The translations under genes were made by a program, and so were the position numbers. Positions 9,025-17,326 of a stretch of DNA of 64,000 nucleotides are shown here, in pieces. The notes beneath the pieces are model-generated. The model saw only the letters and a list, made by a program, of their open reading frames with translations, had not been told where the DNA came from and ran no database searches. The stretch is from Hyphomicrobiales bacterium. Lineage in GTDB: Bacteria; Pseudomonadota; Alphaproteobacteria; Rhizobiales; Xanthobacteraceae. Where the stretch lies: the NCBI GenBank assembly GCA_017305455.1, contig JAFKKO010000115.1:41692-105691 (forward strand). The letters run 5' to 3'. How positions within the stretch are numbered: the first letter of the stretch is position 1; the number at the start of each line of letters is the position of its first letter.

Positions 9025-9735
9025 ATGACATTGCCGTCCCGAACCGTCGAGACCCTTAAGCGCATCTCCACGGCCACCATCACCACCGTGCTGCTGAAGA
9101 AGGGGCTGCGCAATGTCTGGATGCGCGGCACCCGTCCGCTGCGGCCGGGCCAGCCGCGGCTTGTCGGAGCGGCCTTCACGCTGCGTTTCGTGCCGGCGCG
9201 CGAGGATCTCGCCACGCCGGAATCATGGTCGAAACCGATCTCGACCCGAACCGCCATCGAAGCGATGCCGGCCGGCTGCATCGCCGTGGTGGATGCGATG
9301 GGTGTCACCGATGCCGGAATTTTCGGCGATATCCTGTGCGCGCGGATGTTCAAGCGCGGCGTCACCGCTCTGGTGACCGACGGCGTGCTGCGAGATGTCG
9401 AGGGCGCGCTCGCCACCGGTCTGCCGGTCTGGTGCGACGGGGCGGCCGCGCCGCCGTCCGTCGCGGGTCTGACTTTCGTCAATTGGGGCGAGCCGATCGG
9501 CTGTGGCGGCGTCGCGGTGTTTCCGGACGACATCATCGTCGCCGATCAGGACGGCGCGGTTGTTATTCCGCAAGCGTTCCTGCCGGTCATCCTTGAAGAG
9601 GGTGAGGAGCAGGAGCGAATGGAAGGCTGGATCGTCAATGAGGTGAACAACGGCGCGTCGCTTCCGGGGCTATATCCGATGAACGCCGAAACCAAGGCGC
9701 GCTACGCGGAGTGGAAAAGCAGGCAGCCGAAATAG
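9025..9735 (+). CDS. RraA-like protein / HMG-type aldolase family
   Basis: 236 residues from an ATG with GGAG seven bases upstream; an earlier in-frame ATG (8947) would add a segment without family character. The core GAAFTLRFVP, VVDAMGVTDAGIFGDILCARMFKRG and TDGVLRDVEGALATGLPVW contains the DG..RD site where RraA-fold aldolases bind metal and oxaloacetate-type substrates. Larger proteins of this family are 4-hydroxy-4-methyl-2-oxoglutarate/4-carboxy-4-hydroxy-2-oxoadipate aldolases or oxaloacetate decarboxylases rather than RNase E inhibitors. Substrate is not predictable. Confidence 0.78.
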   Translation: MTLPSRTVETLKRISTATITTVLLKKGLRNVWMRGTRPLRPGQPRLVGAAFTLRFVPAREDLATPESWSKPISTRTAIEAMPAGCIAVVDAMGVTDAGIFGDILCARMFKRGVTALVTDGVLRDVEGALATGLPVWCDGAAAPPSVAGLTFVNWGEPIGCGGVAVFPDDIIVADQDGAVVIPQAFLPVILEEGEEQERMEGWIVNEVNNGASLPGLYPMNAETKARYAEWKSRQPK

Positions 9736-9760
9736 GCGCGTTGTTTACCCGGCTCCAATT

Positions 9761-9967
9761 TCAATCCCGCGGGCGGCGCCAGCCGACAACCGTCGCTTCG
9801 ACGATGCGGCCTGAATCGCAATTGATCCAGGCGCCGTCGATCCATTGGCATGCGAAGGGTAACTGATATGTCCCGCTCTTGTCCTCGCACAGGAGTTCTA
9901 CGGGTTCGGCCGGCGGCGGAGCACCGGCATCGTTGAATTCGGCCAGTCTTTGCGCACGTGTCGCCAT
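9761..9967 (-). CDS. small hypothetical protein, 68 aa
   Basis: Start ATG at 9967 with GGAG nine bases upstream on the minus strand, which decides for MATRAQRLAEFNDAGAPP over a longer reading to 10003. The body contains LCEDKSGTYQLPFACQW and ends GWRRPRD. It has two Cys and several Trp, no membrane segment and no family I recognise. It converges with the RraA-like gene 25 bp away. The good ribosome site and compact length make it a likely real cytosolic protein of unknown role. Confidence 0.55.
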   Translation of the reverse strand: MATRAQRLAEFNDAGAPPPAEPVELLCEDKSGTYQLPFACQWIDGAWINCDSGRIVEATVVGWRRPRD

Positions 9968-10178
9968 CGTCGCAATCTCCTCTAAGGAAGAAATGGGTCG
10001 CAATCATTTCCATCATGCAGGGGTAGTCACAAAGCCGGGCAACCCTAAGGCGGGCCAGATGATGGAACCTGGTCAGGCGCGACAATTTTGTGGGAAACGC
10101 CGGGGTTTTGCAGGTCGGCGCAAGCATTGATTTACGGATTGCGGTCGAGACTTTTCGCCAGAAACATGGAGGATCGCC

Positions 10179-10376
10179 ATGCTTGTCCTCATTCTGGTTT
10201 TGCTCGGCGCAGCGGGTGTGTTTTTCCTGGCGAGCGTCACTCAGTATTCCGGCTGGTTCTGGTCTCACGAGCTTTGCCAGCAGGGCGCGGTCTTGTGCGA
10301 ACATCCGAGCTGGATCCTGATCGCGGCCGGAGTCGCGATCCTGATCGAGATGGTGCGCACGATGGCGAAGGCCTGA
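10179..10376 (+). CDS. small membrane protein, 65 aa
   Basis: ATG preceded by a strong GGAGGA box (10168-10173). Two hydrophobic helices, residues 1-20 (MLVLILVLLGAAGVFFLAS) and about 48-60, flank a short loop with two Cys (HELCQQGAVLCEHPSW). No known domain. A stand-alone gene with about 170 bp upstream and 260 bp downstream before the cyclase gene. Its function is unknown. The paired cysteines in a loop between membrane segments could form a periplasmic disulfide. Confidence 0.6.
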   Translation: MLVLILVLLGAAGVFFLASVTQYSGWFWSHELCQQGAVLCEHPSWILIAAGVAILIEMVRTMAKA

Positions 10377-10634
10377 CCGGCCCTCCGCCGCAAGACTCAG
10401 CCGGAAGGGGCCAGCCGTCCCCTGATGTCCCGGCGTGCCGGTTGATGGCCGAATACGATGTGGTTTCCGTGGCTTAGTCGCTTCAAGCGGCGGCTTCGGG
10501 CGATCCGAGCCTTGCCCTCCGGCATCCGGTTGCCCACCCCGGACGGTTGTCGGAACCCGTTCGATCTCTCGCGAACGGCATGTTAGCTTTCGGAATTATC
10601 GGCGGCAGGCATTCGGGAAATCGCAAGCGGTTCC

Positions 10635-12872
10635 ATGGGCTGGGGAAAGTCTCGCATCACGCAACTCGACAGAGCCGCGCGGCGGTTCGGGTATGCCCGT
10701 ATTCTTTCCCTTGTGCTTCTCGCGGGGCTGGTCGGCCTGCGGATTGCCGATCCGGCGCCGCTCAAGGAGCTTCGCCTGCGCACCTTCGATGTCTATCAGT
10801 TGATCAGCCCGCGCGTGGTCACTGAGCGGCCGGTCGTCATTGTCGATATCGACGAGAAGAGTTTGGCCAAGCTCGGGCAGTGGCCGTGGCCGCGCACCCG
10901 GATCGCCGATCTGGTGCAGCGCCTGACCGATCTTGGCGCGGCGGCGATCGCCTTCGACGTGATATTCGCCGAGCCGGATCGGCTTTCGCCGCATCTGGCG
11001 GTCGAAGGTTTTCGCGATCTTGATGAGGTGACGCGCGAAAAGCTGCGCGGTCTGCCGAGCAATGACGACATGCTCGCCGCGGTTTTGCGCAAGGCGCCGG
11101 TCGTGCTCGGCGAGTCCGGATTGCCGATGGTCATGCCGCAGCCCGATATCAAGCTGCCGCTCACGGGTCTGGCGACGCTCGGCGGCGATCCCGCGCCCTT
11201 CCTGCTGAACTTTCCGGGCCTGCTTCGCAATGTGCCGGTTCTGGAAGAGGCGGCGCCGGGGCGGGGGCTGTTCACCATTCACACCGAGCGCGACGGCATC
11301 GTGCGGCGTGTGCCTATGGTGATGCTGGCGCAGGGTCAGTTGATGCCGTCTCTCACCTTCGAGATGCTCCGTGTTGTGACGCAAGCAAGCACCATCCTGA
11401 TCAAATCCGACGAAGCCGGCGTCAAGAGCGTCGGTATTCCGGGCTTTGAAATTCCGACGGACCGCAATGGCCAGATCTGGGTGCACTTCGCCAAACATGA
11501 TTCCGCGCGGTTCGTTTCCGCCACTGATGTTCTTGACGGAAAAATCGGTTCGGATGCCGTTTCGCGGAAACTGGTGCTGATCGGCACATCGGCGACCGGC
11601 TTGCTCGACACCAAGACCACGCCGCTCGAGCCGGTGATGCCCGGTGTCGAAGTGCATGCGCAGGTGCTGGAGGCGGCGCTGTCCGGTTCGGTGCTCTCGC
11701 AACCGAACTATGCGATCGGCGCCGAAGTGCTCGCCGCCATTATGTTCGCTCTTGCGATCATCTGGCTCGCGCCGGTGCTCGGCCCGCTGATGCTGCTGGT
11801 GGTTGGATTGGGCGTGGTCGCCCTGCTGATCGGCACGTCGTGGTATTTCTTCGTGCAGGAAAAACTGCTGATCGACTTCACCTTCCCGTTGCTCACCTGC
11901 GCGGCGATCTATCTTGCTCTGGTGTTCTCCAGCTACGCCCGCGAGCAGAAACAGCGCCGCCGCATCCGCTCGGCGTTCGGTCAGTATCTGTCGCCGGCTC
12001 TGGTCGAGCAGCTTGCGCAATCGCCCGACAAGCTCAAGCTCGGCGGCGAAGAACGCGACATGACCGTCATGTTCAGCGACATGCGCGGCTTCACCGCGCT
12101 GTCGGAGACTTTCAAGCGCGATCCGCAAGGTCTGACCTCGCTGATGAACCGTCTGTTGACGCCGCTTACCAACGCCATTCTCGATCGCAAGGGCACCATC
12201 GACAAATACATGGGCGACGCGATCATGGCGTTCTGGAACGCGCCGCTCGATGATGCAGCCCACGAGATCAACGCCTGTGAAGCGGCGCTCGACATGCTTG
12301 ACAAGGTCGCCGTCCTGAACGCCGAGCGCGAGCGCGAGGCGCGGGAGAATGGCAGACCATTCATTCCGCTCAGCGTCGGGATCGGCTTGAATACCGGGTC
12401 CTGCGTGGTCGGCAATATGGGATCGAATCTGCGGTTCGATTATTCGGTCCTCGGCGACAGTGTAAATCTGGCCTCACGTCTCGAGGGGCAATCAAAATCC
12501 TATGGCGTTCCGGTGATCGCCGGTTCGCGCACCGCGCTGGCCGTAAAGGAGAAGTTTGCGATTTTCGAACTCGATTTCATCGCGGTGAAAGGCAAGAGCG
12601 AGCCGGAAGTCATTTACGCGATTGCGGGCCGGCAGGACGTCGCCAATTCGCCGGATTTCCAACGGTTGCGCAATCTCTTCATCGAAATGCTGGCTTGTTA
12701 TCGCAACCGGGATTGGACTGGAGCAGTGCTTGCGCTTGAGAAGGGACGCGCAACAAGGGGCGCGGAACAGTTCGGTCAGCTTCATGATCTTTATGCGGCG
12801 CGTATCCGTGCCTTTCGCGATTCGCCGCCGCCGGAAGGCTGGGACGGAGTATTTGCCGCGACGGCCAAATGA
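10635..12872 (+). CDS. CHASE2-domain class III adenylate/guanylate cyclase, membrane bound
   Basis: 745 residues. Order: a membrane helix near residues 21-37, a large CHASE2 extracytoplasmic sensor domain (VVIVDIDEKSLAKLGQWPWP, AIAFDVIFAEPD), three helices around 360-435, then a class III cyclase domain from about 465. The two metal aspartates are visible, D482 in MFSDMRGFT and D528 in KYMGDAIMAFW. The Lys of DKYMGD lies where adenylate cyclases carry their adenine-contacting Lys. GDSVNLASR supplies the Asn/Arg transition-state residues. Adenylate cyclase activity is therefore more likely than guanylate, though not certain. Same-strand neighbours are a possible phosphodiesterase and a cNMP-binding protein. 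Confidence 0.88.
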   Translation: MGWGKSRITQLDRAARRFGYARILSLVLLAGLVGLRIADPAPLKELRLRTFDVYQLISPRVVTERPVVIVDIDEKSLAKLGQWPWPRTRIADLVQRLTDLGAAAIAFDVIFAEPDRLSPHLAVEGFRDLDEVTREKLRGLPSNDDMLAAVLRKAPVVLGESGLPMVMPQPDIKLPLTGLATLGGDPAPFLLNFPGLLRNVPVLEEAAPGRGLFTIHTERDGIVRRVPMVMLAQGQLMPSLTFEMLRVVTQASTILIKSDEAGVKSVGIPGFEIPTDRNGQIWVHFAKHDSARFVSATDVLDGKIGSDAVSRKLVLIGTSATGLLDTKTTPLEPVMPGVEVHAQVLEAALSGSVLSQPNYAIGAEVLAAIMFALAIIWLAPVLGPLMLLVVGLGVVALLIGTSWYFFVQEKLLIDFTFPLLTCAAIYLALVFSSYAREQKQRRRIRSAFGQYLSPALVEQLAQSPDKLKLGGEERDMTVMFSDMRGFTALSETFKRDPQGLTSLMNRLLTPLTNAILDRKGTIDKYMGDAIMAFWNAPLDDAAHEINACEAALDMLDKVAVLNAEREREARENGRPFIPLSVGIGLNTGSCVVGNMGSNLRFDYSVLGDSVNLASRLEGQSKSYGVPVIAGSRTALAVKEKFAIFELDFIAVKGKSEPEVIYAIAGRQDVANSPDFQRLRNLFIEMLACYRNRDWTGAVLALEKGRATRGAEQFGQLHDLYAARIRAFRDSPPPEGWDGVFAATAK

Positions 12873-13014
12873 CGCGGCCAATTGAAAAGTTGTGAGCTGG
12901 CGCAAGAGCCGTCTTGCCGCGCCAAAGGATTTTCCGATGTAGCGACGATCTCGTACACATGCCATTCTCGTTGCCGGGCTTGAATTTGACTTCGATATTT
13001 CACCGGACTTTCTG

Positions 13015-13839
13015 ATGACTGATTCAATATCCGTACGGTTCTGGGGCGTTCGCGGCAGTATTCCCTGTCCCGGTCCGGACACCGTGCGTTATGGCGGCAA
13101 CACCTCTTGCGTGGAGGTGCGTTGTGGCGAGCATCTGCTGATTTTCGATGCCGGCTCCGGATTGCGCGCGCTGGGCGCCGCGCTTACTGCGAATGATACC
13201 GAGATCGATCTGTTTCTCAGTCATGGACATGTCGATCACATGATCGGCCTGCCGTTCTTTTCTCCGTTGATGGAGAAGGGACGGCGGCTGCGGATCTGGG
13301 CCGGCGGCCTTGCCGCAACGGGCGGAGTCAAAAACGCGATCAGCGCCTTGATGCGGTTTCCGTTGTTTCCGATCGGCGTCGATGCTGCGCAGGACGGCGT
13401 GAGTTTTCATGACTTCGAGCGCGGCGAGGTGTTGACGCCGCGCAACAGTATTGTGGTCCGGACCGCGACACTGAATCATCCGGGCGGCGCGACCGGATAT
13501 CGGATCGACCATGCCGGCAAGGCGATCTGCTACATCACCGATAACGATCTTGGGCCGGGGCCGATCGATCCGGCATTGCTGTCGCTGGCCAAAGGCGCGC
13601 AACTCGTGATCATCGATGCGACCTACACCGACGCGGAGCTGCCCGATCATGTCGGCTGGGGTCATTCGAGCTGGCAGCAGGCGGTGCGGTTCGCGGACGC
13701 GGCCGGCGTCAAAGCACTATGCTTGTTTCACCATGACCCGGATCACAGCGACGCAGTGATGGACCGGATCGCGGCGGATGCTTCGAGGGCCCGACCCGGA
13801 ACGCTGGTGGCGAAGGAAGGGATGTCGTTGACTATCTAG
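13015..13839 (+). CDS. MBL-fold metallo-hydrolase, possible cyclic-phosphate phosphodiesterase
   Basis: 274 residues. It starts VRFWGVRGSIPCPG, then TVRYGGNTSCVEV, FDAGSGLR, the zinc motif SHGHVDHMIGLPFF (HxHxDH), the downstream metal ligands NHPGG, ITDND and HHDPDH. This is the branch of metallo-beta-lactamase-fold enzymes that includes phosphoribosyl cyclic phosphate and related phosphodiesterases. The ATG at 13015 gives the family start. Lying 142 bp after an adenylate-cyclase-like gene and before a cNMP-binding gene on the same strand, it may cut a cyclic nucleotide, but that is context, not a motif. Confidence 0.75.
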   Translation: MTDSISVRFWGVRGSIPCPGPDTVRYGGNTSCVEVRCGEHLLIFDAGSGLRALGAALTANDTEIDLFLSHGHVDHMIGLPFFSPLMEKGRRLRIWAGGLAATGGVKNAISALMRFPLFPIGVDAAQDGVSFHDFERGEVLTPRNSIVVRTATLNHPGGATGYRIDHAGKAICYITDNDLGPGPIDPALLSLAKGAQLVIIDATYTDAELPDHVGWGHSSWQQAVRFADAAGVKALCLFHHDPDHSDAVMDRIAADASRARPGTLVAKEGMSLTI

Positions 13840-14141
13840 GCCGCCCGGCAACAGCGGAGGGGAAGGACCGGCGTGGTGTTGGCCGGTCAGGATCCATCGA
13901 TTTGGCTTCATGAACTCAGTATTAAAGTCACATTACCTGTCATTCAGGTGGCTTTCCCGTCGCGTTCGAGAAGTCCCGCCGTTCTCGCGCCGAAAGGGCG
14001 CGTGGGCAGGTGACACAAGGAATAAAAACCGGTTCAATCCGTCTCCGGAATCGCGGCGGCCATCCATTTTGATTGTCGTCACCGTCGCGGCTCGGCGCGC
14101 CGCTGTCTTGATCACATTTCATCGTATTCGGGTTGGCTTCC
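13840..14141. other. intergenic stretch before the cNMP-binding gene
   Basis: About 300 bp with no credible coding frame; frames on both strands here are Arg-rich shadows. The sequence is less GC-rich around 13905-13950 (CAGTATTAAAGTCACATTAC), which would suit a promoter for the downstream gene pair. No clear hairpin was seen. Confidence 0.35.
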
Positions 14142-14789
14142 ATGGACATCTCTGGATTGGCTTCAGGCGCCGGCGGATTGTTGGCAACCGCGTTCGTCGT
14201 TGCCGGCTACACCATGCGGACCATGATTCCGCTGCGCGTGTTTGGAATCCTCACCAACCTTCTTCTGATCGTCTATGGCCTGCATCATCGCAACTATCCG
14301 ATCGTGGCGCTGCATGTCTTGCTGCTGCCGCTGAATGTCTATCGTTTGCACGAGATGCTGCTGCTGGTCCGCAACGTCAAGAAATCGGTCAAGGGCAATC
14401 TGTCGATGGCCTGGCTGAAGCCGTTCATGACGGAGCGCAAGTGCAAGGCTGGCGAGGTGCTGTTCTACAAGCACGAGAGCGCCAAGGAGATGTTCTACAT
14501 CGTCAGCGGCCGCTTTCATCTCGTCGAATCCGGCATCGAACTGCCGGTCGGCGCGATCGTCGGCGAACTCGGCATGCTCTCGCCGGACAACAAGCGTACC
14601 CAGACGCTGGAGTGTCTTGCTGACGGCATGATCCTCAGCGTGACCTATCAGAAGGTGGAGGAGCTTTACGTGCAGAATCCGGAATTCGGATTCTACTTCC
14701 TGCGCCTCGTCAGCGCACGATTGTTTCAGAACCTCGAGAAGCTGGAAGGCGAGGTTGCCGTGCTCAAGGCCGGGCAGGCCGCGCCGTGA
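14142..14789 (+). CDS. membrane-anchored cyclic nucleotide-binding domain protein
   Basis: 215 residues. The first 70 are hydrophobic with two or three helices (GGLLATAFVVAGYTMRTM, VFGILTNLLLIVYGL, IVALHVLLLPLNVYRL). From about 95 a cNMP-binding beta-roll follows: KAGEVLFYKHESAKEMFYIV, then a phosphate-binding cassette GAIVGELGMLSPDNKRTQT that keeps the Glu and Arg used to bind cAMP in Crp. There is no helix-turn-helix, so this is not a transcription factor. The membrane-plus-cNMP layout recalls Popeye-type proteins. The frame opens at a TTG (14133); the ATG at 14142 is chosen. It overlaps the next gene by 4 bp. Confidence 0.78.
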   Translation: MDISGLASGAGGLLATAFVVAGYTMRTMIPLRVFGILTNLLLIVYGLHHRNYPIVALHVLLLPLNVYRLHEMLLLVRNVKKSVKGNLSMAWLKPFMTERKCKAGEVLFYKHESAKEMFYIVSGRFHLVESGIELPVGAIVGELGMLSPDNKRTQTLECLADGMILSVTYQKVEELYVQNPEFGFYFLRLVSARLFQNLEKLEGEVAVLKAGQAAP

Positions 14790-15700
14790 GGCTGTCGCTG
14801 CCGACCAAGCTGCCGGTCCCGCTCCGGCTCTTGAAGGAGCGCTATTTCGGCGAGGCCTCGCGCAATCCGTGGGTCGCGCGCAACAAGCTCGCAGGTCTCA
14901 TCGCGCGCCTGCCGCCCGAGGTGGCGGCGATCGTCAGTGACGCCGTCCCGGCCTTGATGGCCTATCAGGACGCCGATCACGCGCTGCTTTATCTCGATCG
15001 CATCGGGCGCTATGCCGGCGGCCGGCTCGATCCGGTGATCTTCGCGGACCTTGCCCGCCGCATGCGGGCGCGGATGCTTTATGAAGACCCGCCGGCCATT
15101 GCCCACGATCTTTTGATACGCGCGGGCGGAGAGGCGGCGCGGCCCGATCCCTCGCTCGGCGCCACAGTCCGGACCTTCCGCTGGGCGGAGCTTGCGGCGA
15201 TCCTGCCGGCGGAGACAGCAACATCACTGATCAGGATGCTCGACCGGCTGCGCTGGTCGGACAAGATCAAGGAGTTGCGCTTCAGCGCGGCGACGCCGGG
15301 CGATCTGCGGTGGTTGCGATTCTGGAGCGCGGTGCGGCAGGCGCGGCCTTACTCCCTGCGTTTTGCGCAGGAGCGGATGTGGGTGGAGCGCTGGCTGCAC
15401 ATGATCGACCGCGGCATGGCCAAAGACCCGGCCGCCGCCGCCGCGATTGTCGAGACCGCCGATCTGGTCGAAGGCTACGGCATGCCCTGCAAGGTCGGCC
15501 TGATGAAATGGAATTGCATCGTCGATACCCTGATCAAGCCGATTTGCGATGGTGCGGTAGCGATTCCAAACCTTGGGGCCGCCGTTCGTCGCGCGCACCG
15601 GGTTGCGCGCGACAATCCTTCGCTCGATGATCTGCGGGGGGAGATCGCGCTGATTATCGCGGACGGCGCAACGGTAGCGCCGGCCGCCGCGCTCCACTAG
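14786..15700 (+). CDS. protein resembling the C-terminal DUF6537 domain of indolepyruvate oxidoreductase
   Basis: 304 residues from a GTG that overlaps the previous stop (GTGA), so coupled translation is likely. ALMAYQDADHALLYLDRIGRY resembles the YQDAxYAxRY start of the DUF6537 region in indolepyruvate ferredoxin oxidoreductases. Towards the end RFAQERMWVERWLHMIDRG and ADLVEGYGMPCKVG match its second half, where the large enzymes read IRGYGHVK. The TPP and gamma domains of those enzymes are absent, so this is a stand-alone version. No membrane segment. What it does beside a cNMP-binding protein is unknown; family assignment is by eye. Confidence 0.45.
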   Translation: MRLSLPTKLPVPLRLLKERYFGEASRNPWVARNKLAGLIARLPPEVAAIVSDAVPALMAYQDADHALLYLDRIGRYAGGRLDPVIFADLARRMRARMLYEDPPAIAHDLLIRAGGEAARPDPSLGATVRTFRWAELAAILPAETATSLIRMLDRLRWSDKIKELRFSAATPGDLRWLRFWSAVRQARPYSLRFAQERMWVERWLHMIDRGMAKDPAAAAAIVETADLVEGYGMPCKVGLMKWNCIVDTLIKPICDGAVAIPNLGAAVRRAHRVARDNPSLDDLRGEIALIIADGATVAPAAALH

Positions 15701-15752
15701 ATTGCCCGGCCTGCGACCGATTCATCTCCAGTGAGCAGACGGGATATCGACC

Positions 15753-16261
15753 ATGAGCCGATCACGGCGGGCGCGCCAACTGACCGGACCCATCGCGCTT
15801 GCGGCCGGTGTGGTGCTGCTGTTCGCAGCGCCGCCGCCGCGCAGGGCGCGGAGACCTACAAACTTAGCGACAATCATCGCATCGCTTGCAGCCGGGCGCT
15901 GGCGCCGGGCAAGATGCAGACCATCGGCTGCCGCTCGTATGCTTATGTCATGAACACGGCGACGTCGGAGTTCTATCGTTGCGAGGTTGTGGTCGAGATC
16001 ACGCGCGACAGCCGCGAGCTCAAGAACACCAGCTCCAGCGGACGCTGCGTGTCGCGGGGACGCATGTTTTCGACGGACTCGACCTATGCGTTCGACGCGA
16101 CGGAAACCGAACCGCCGAACACCAATGCGTTTTTCGGCGCGGGCGGGATGGCGATCTGGGTGAGCGACACCACGGCGCGGAAAGTGAGAGGCTGCATCGA
16201 TCTGGCCACCGGGATCGGCGACAACGTGCTGCAATGTGTCGATATGCAATTCGACCATTAG
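15753..16261 (+). pseudogene. secreted hypothetical protein with a frameshift just after the signal peptide
   Basis: ATG 15753 opens a clear signal peptide (MSRSRRARQLTGPIALAAGV then VLLFAA), but that frame becomes Pro/Arg-rich and ends at 15953. The mature protein (AETYKLSDNHRIACSRALAPG to VDMQFDH) continues in another frame to 16261. The switch falls in a GC-repeat tract at about 15828-15842 and one inserted base would join the parts as FAAAAAAQG-AETYK with an Ala-rich cleavage site. It is either a true frameshift or a sequencing error. Reading alone from GTG 15731 gives 176 residues without an export signal. The mature part has paired Cys and no known family. Confidence 0.6.
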
Positions 16262-16332
16262 AGCGTTTTAGATTTACTCGGAATCGTCATGCGCGGGCAT
16301 AGCCGTTCGAAGACGGCGTCGCTTCTGCTCAC

Positions 16333-16488
16333 CTATCTGACGGCATAAAGCACGACGAACAGGCCAATCAAGCCGACCAGCATGATCGCCCAGGTCGAGA
16401 CCCGCGCCTGATGGCGGACCACATGGGCCGCCTCGTTCTCGGCGATCCGCTTGTCCTGTGTCTTGAAGCCTGGCTCCTGATCGCTCAC
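16333..16488 (-). CDS. small tail-anchored-like membrane protein, 51 aa
   Basis: GTG start at 16488 with GGAG five bases upstream. The sequence MSDQEPGFKTQDKRIAENEA is acidic and helical, followed by VRHQARVSTW and one C-terminal membrane helix AIMLVGLIGLFVVLYAV ending in Arg. It is too short for usual gene-length cut-offs and overlaps Arg-rich frames in other registers. The hydrophilic-helix plus membrane-anchor layout and ribosome site support it. Function unknown. Confidence 0.6.
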   Translation of the reverse strand: MSDQEPGFKTQDKRIAENEAAHVVRHQARVSTWAIMLVGLIGLFVVLYAVR

Positions 16489-16583
16489 GCCGTCTCCGTT
16501 CTGTCATGGCATCGCCGGTTCAAACGCCATGGCAGCCACGGAGTTCCGGTTGCACCGGAAGCTATTGGCTAAACTTGCTCCGG

Positions 16584-16796
16584 TTAACGGAACTGGGCGC
16601 GGCAGGCCGGGGAGAGCCGCTTGATGTTGTGCTCCATGCAGGCCGTGATCTTTTTGACGTTCGGCACATACTGGCGGCAGAACTTCATGGCGTCGGACCG
16701 GCAGGCGCGGCGCTGCTCCTGCGTCCCGGCGGCATAGGCGGCCGACGAGATTGCAACGAGGATTGCGGCGAACACGGCTAAGCCGGCCTTCTTCAT
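16584..16796 (-). CDS. small secreted cysteine-rich protein, 70 aa
   Basis: ATG at 16796 with GGAG six bases upstream. Signal peptide MKKAGLAVFAAILVAISSAA, cleavage near AYA-A at residue 23. The mature peptide holds four Cys at 32, 40, 53 and 65 in the pattern CRSDAMKFC ... ITACMEHN ... LSPACRAQF. This is the half-repeat seen in cysteine-rich (GLG1-like) repeat proteins of proteobacteria. Probably periplasmic with two disulfides. Function unknown. Confidence 0.72.
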   Translation of the reverse strand: MKKAGLAVFAAILVAISSAAYAAGTQEQRRACRSDAMKFCRQYVPNVKKITACMEHNIKRLSPACRAQFR

Positions 16797-16823
16797 GACG
16801 ATCTCCTTCGCGCGAGTGTCCGT

Positions 16824-17168
16824 TCAGTGAGCCGGCATGAGATGCGGCCGGCAGTCATAGGCCGCGCCGCGGACAGGCTCTTCGATATTGTGCCGAAAGA
16901 ACTGGCCCATGGATGGTGCGTCCAGCAGATCCGCGACCGTGTGGTCCGGGATTTCGCAGAACTGATCATAGGTCATGCGATGCCGGATCAGGAGGTATCG
17001 TTTTGCCTTGTCGTAACAGACTCGGTCGATCACGCTGCTGCGCGTGATGTCCTGACAGGCGAACGGCTTCAGATCGACCAGTCCGCGCGCGGCGACGTCC
17101 ACCATTTCGCTGTCGGTGTACGAGGCGCCGCCGACCAAAGACGCGAGAACAAGGATCAATTTCAGCAT
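16824..17168 (-). CDS. secreted KTSC-domain protein
   Basis: 114 residues with a short signal sequence (MLKLILVLASLVGGAS). The region YDKAKRYLLIRHRMTYDQFCEIPDHTVADLLDAPSMGQFFRHNI follows the KTSC-domain pattern: a strand pair, a tyrosine-rich turn, then a helix and APSxGxxFxxxI. KTSC domains are often fused to or encoded near phage and RNA-processing proteins, and a secreted form is less usual. Extra Cys residues (FACQD, RVCYD, FCEIP, YDCRP) suit an oxidising compartment. It is 27 bp downstream of nothing else on its strand except the small Cys-rich gene that follows. Confidence 0.6.
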   Translation of the reverse strand: MLKLILVLASLVGGASYTDSEMVDVAARGLVDLKPFACQDITRSSVIDRVCYDKAKRYLLIRHRMTYDQFCEIPDHTVADLLDAPSMGQFFRHNIEEPVRGAAYDCRPHLMPAH

Positions 17169-17326
17169 CGCAGAGTGTCCGCAAGGAAGCGACGGTTTGG
17201 ATGATAACCGGGGATCGCGGGTCTGAAAATGCCGAAATCAGGACGCGGCCATCGCGGGATGGTTCTTGCCGAACCATGCCGGTCACTCTATGGGAGCGAT
17301 GTCGCATGTGATCGGAGGAAGCTGTC

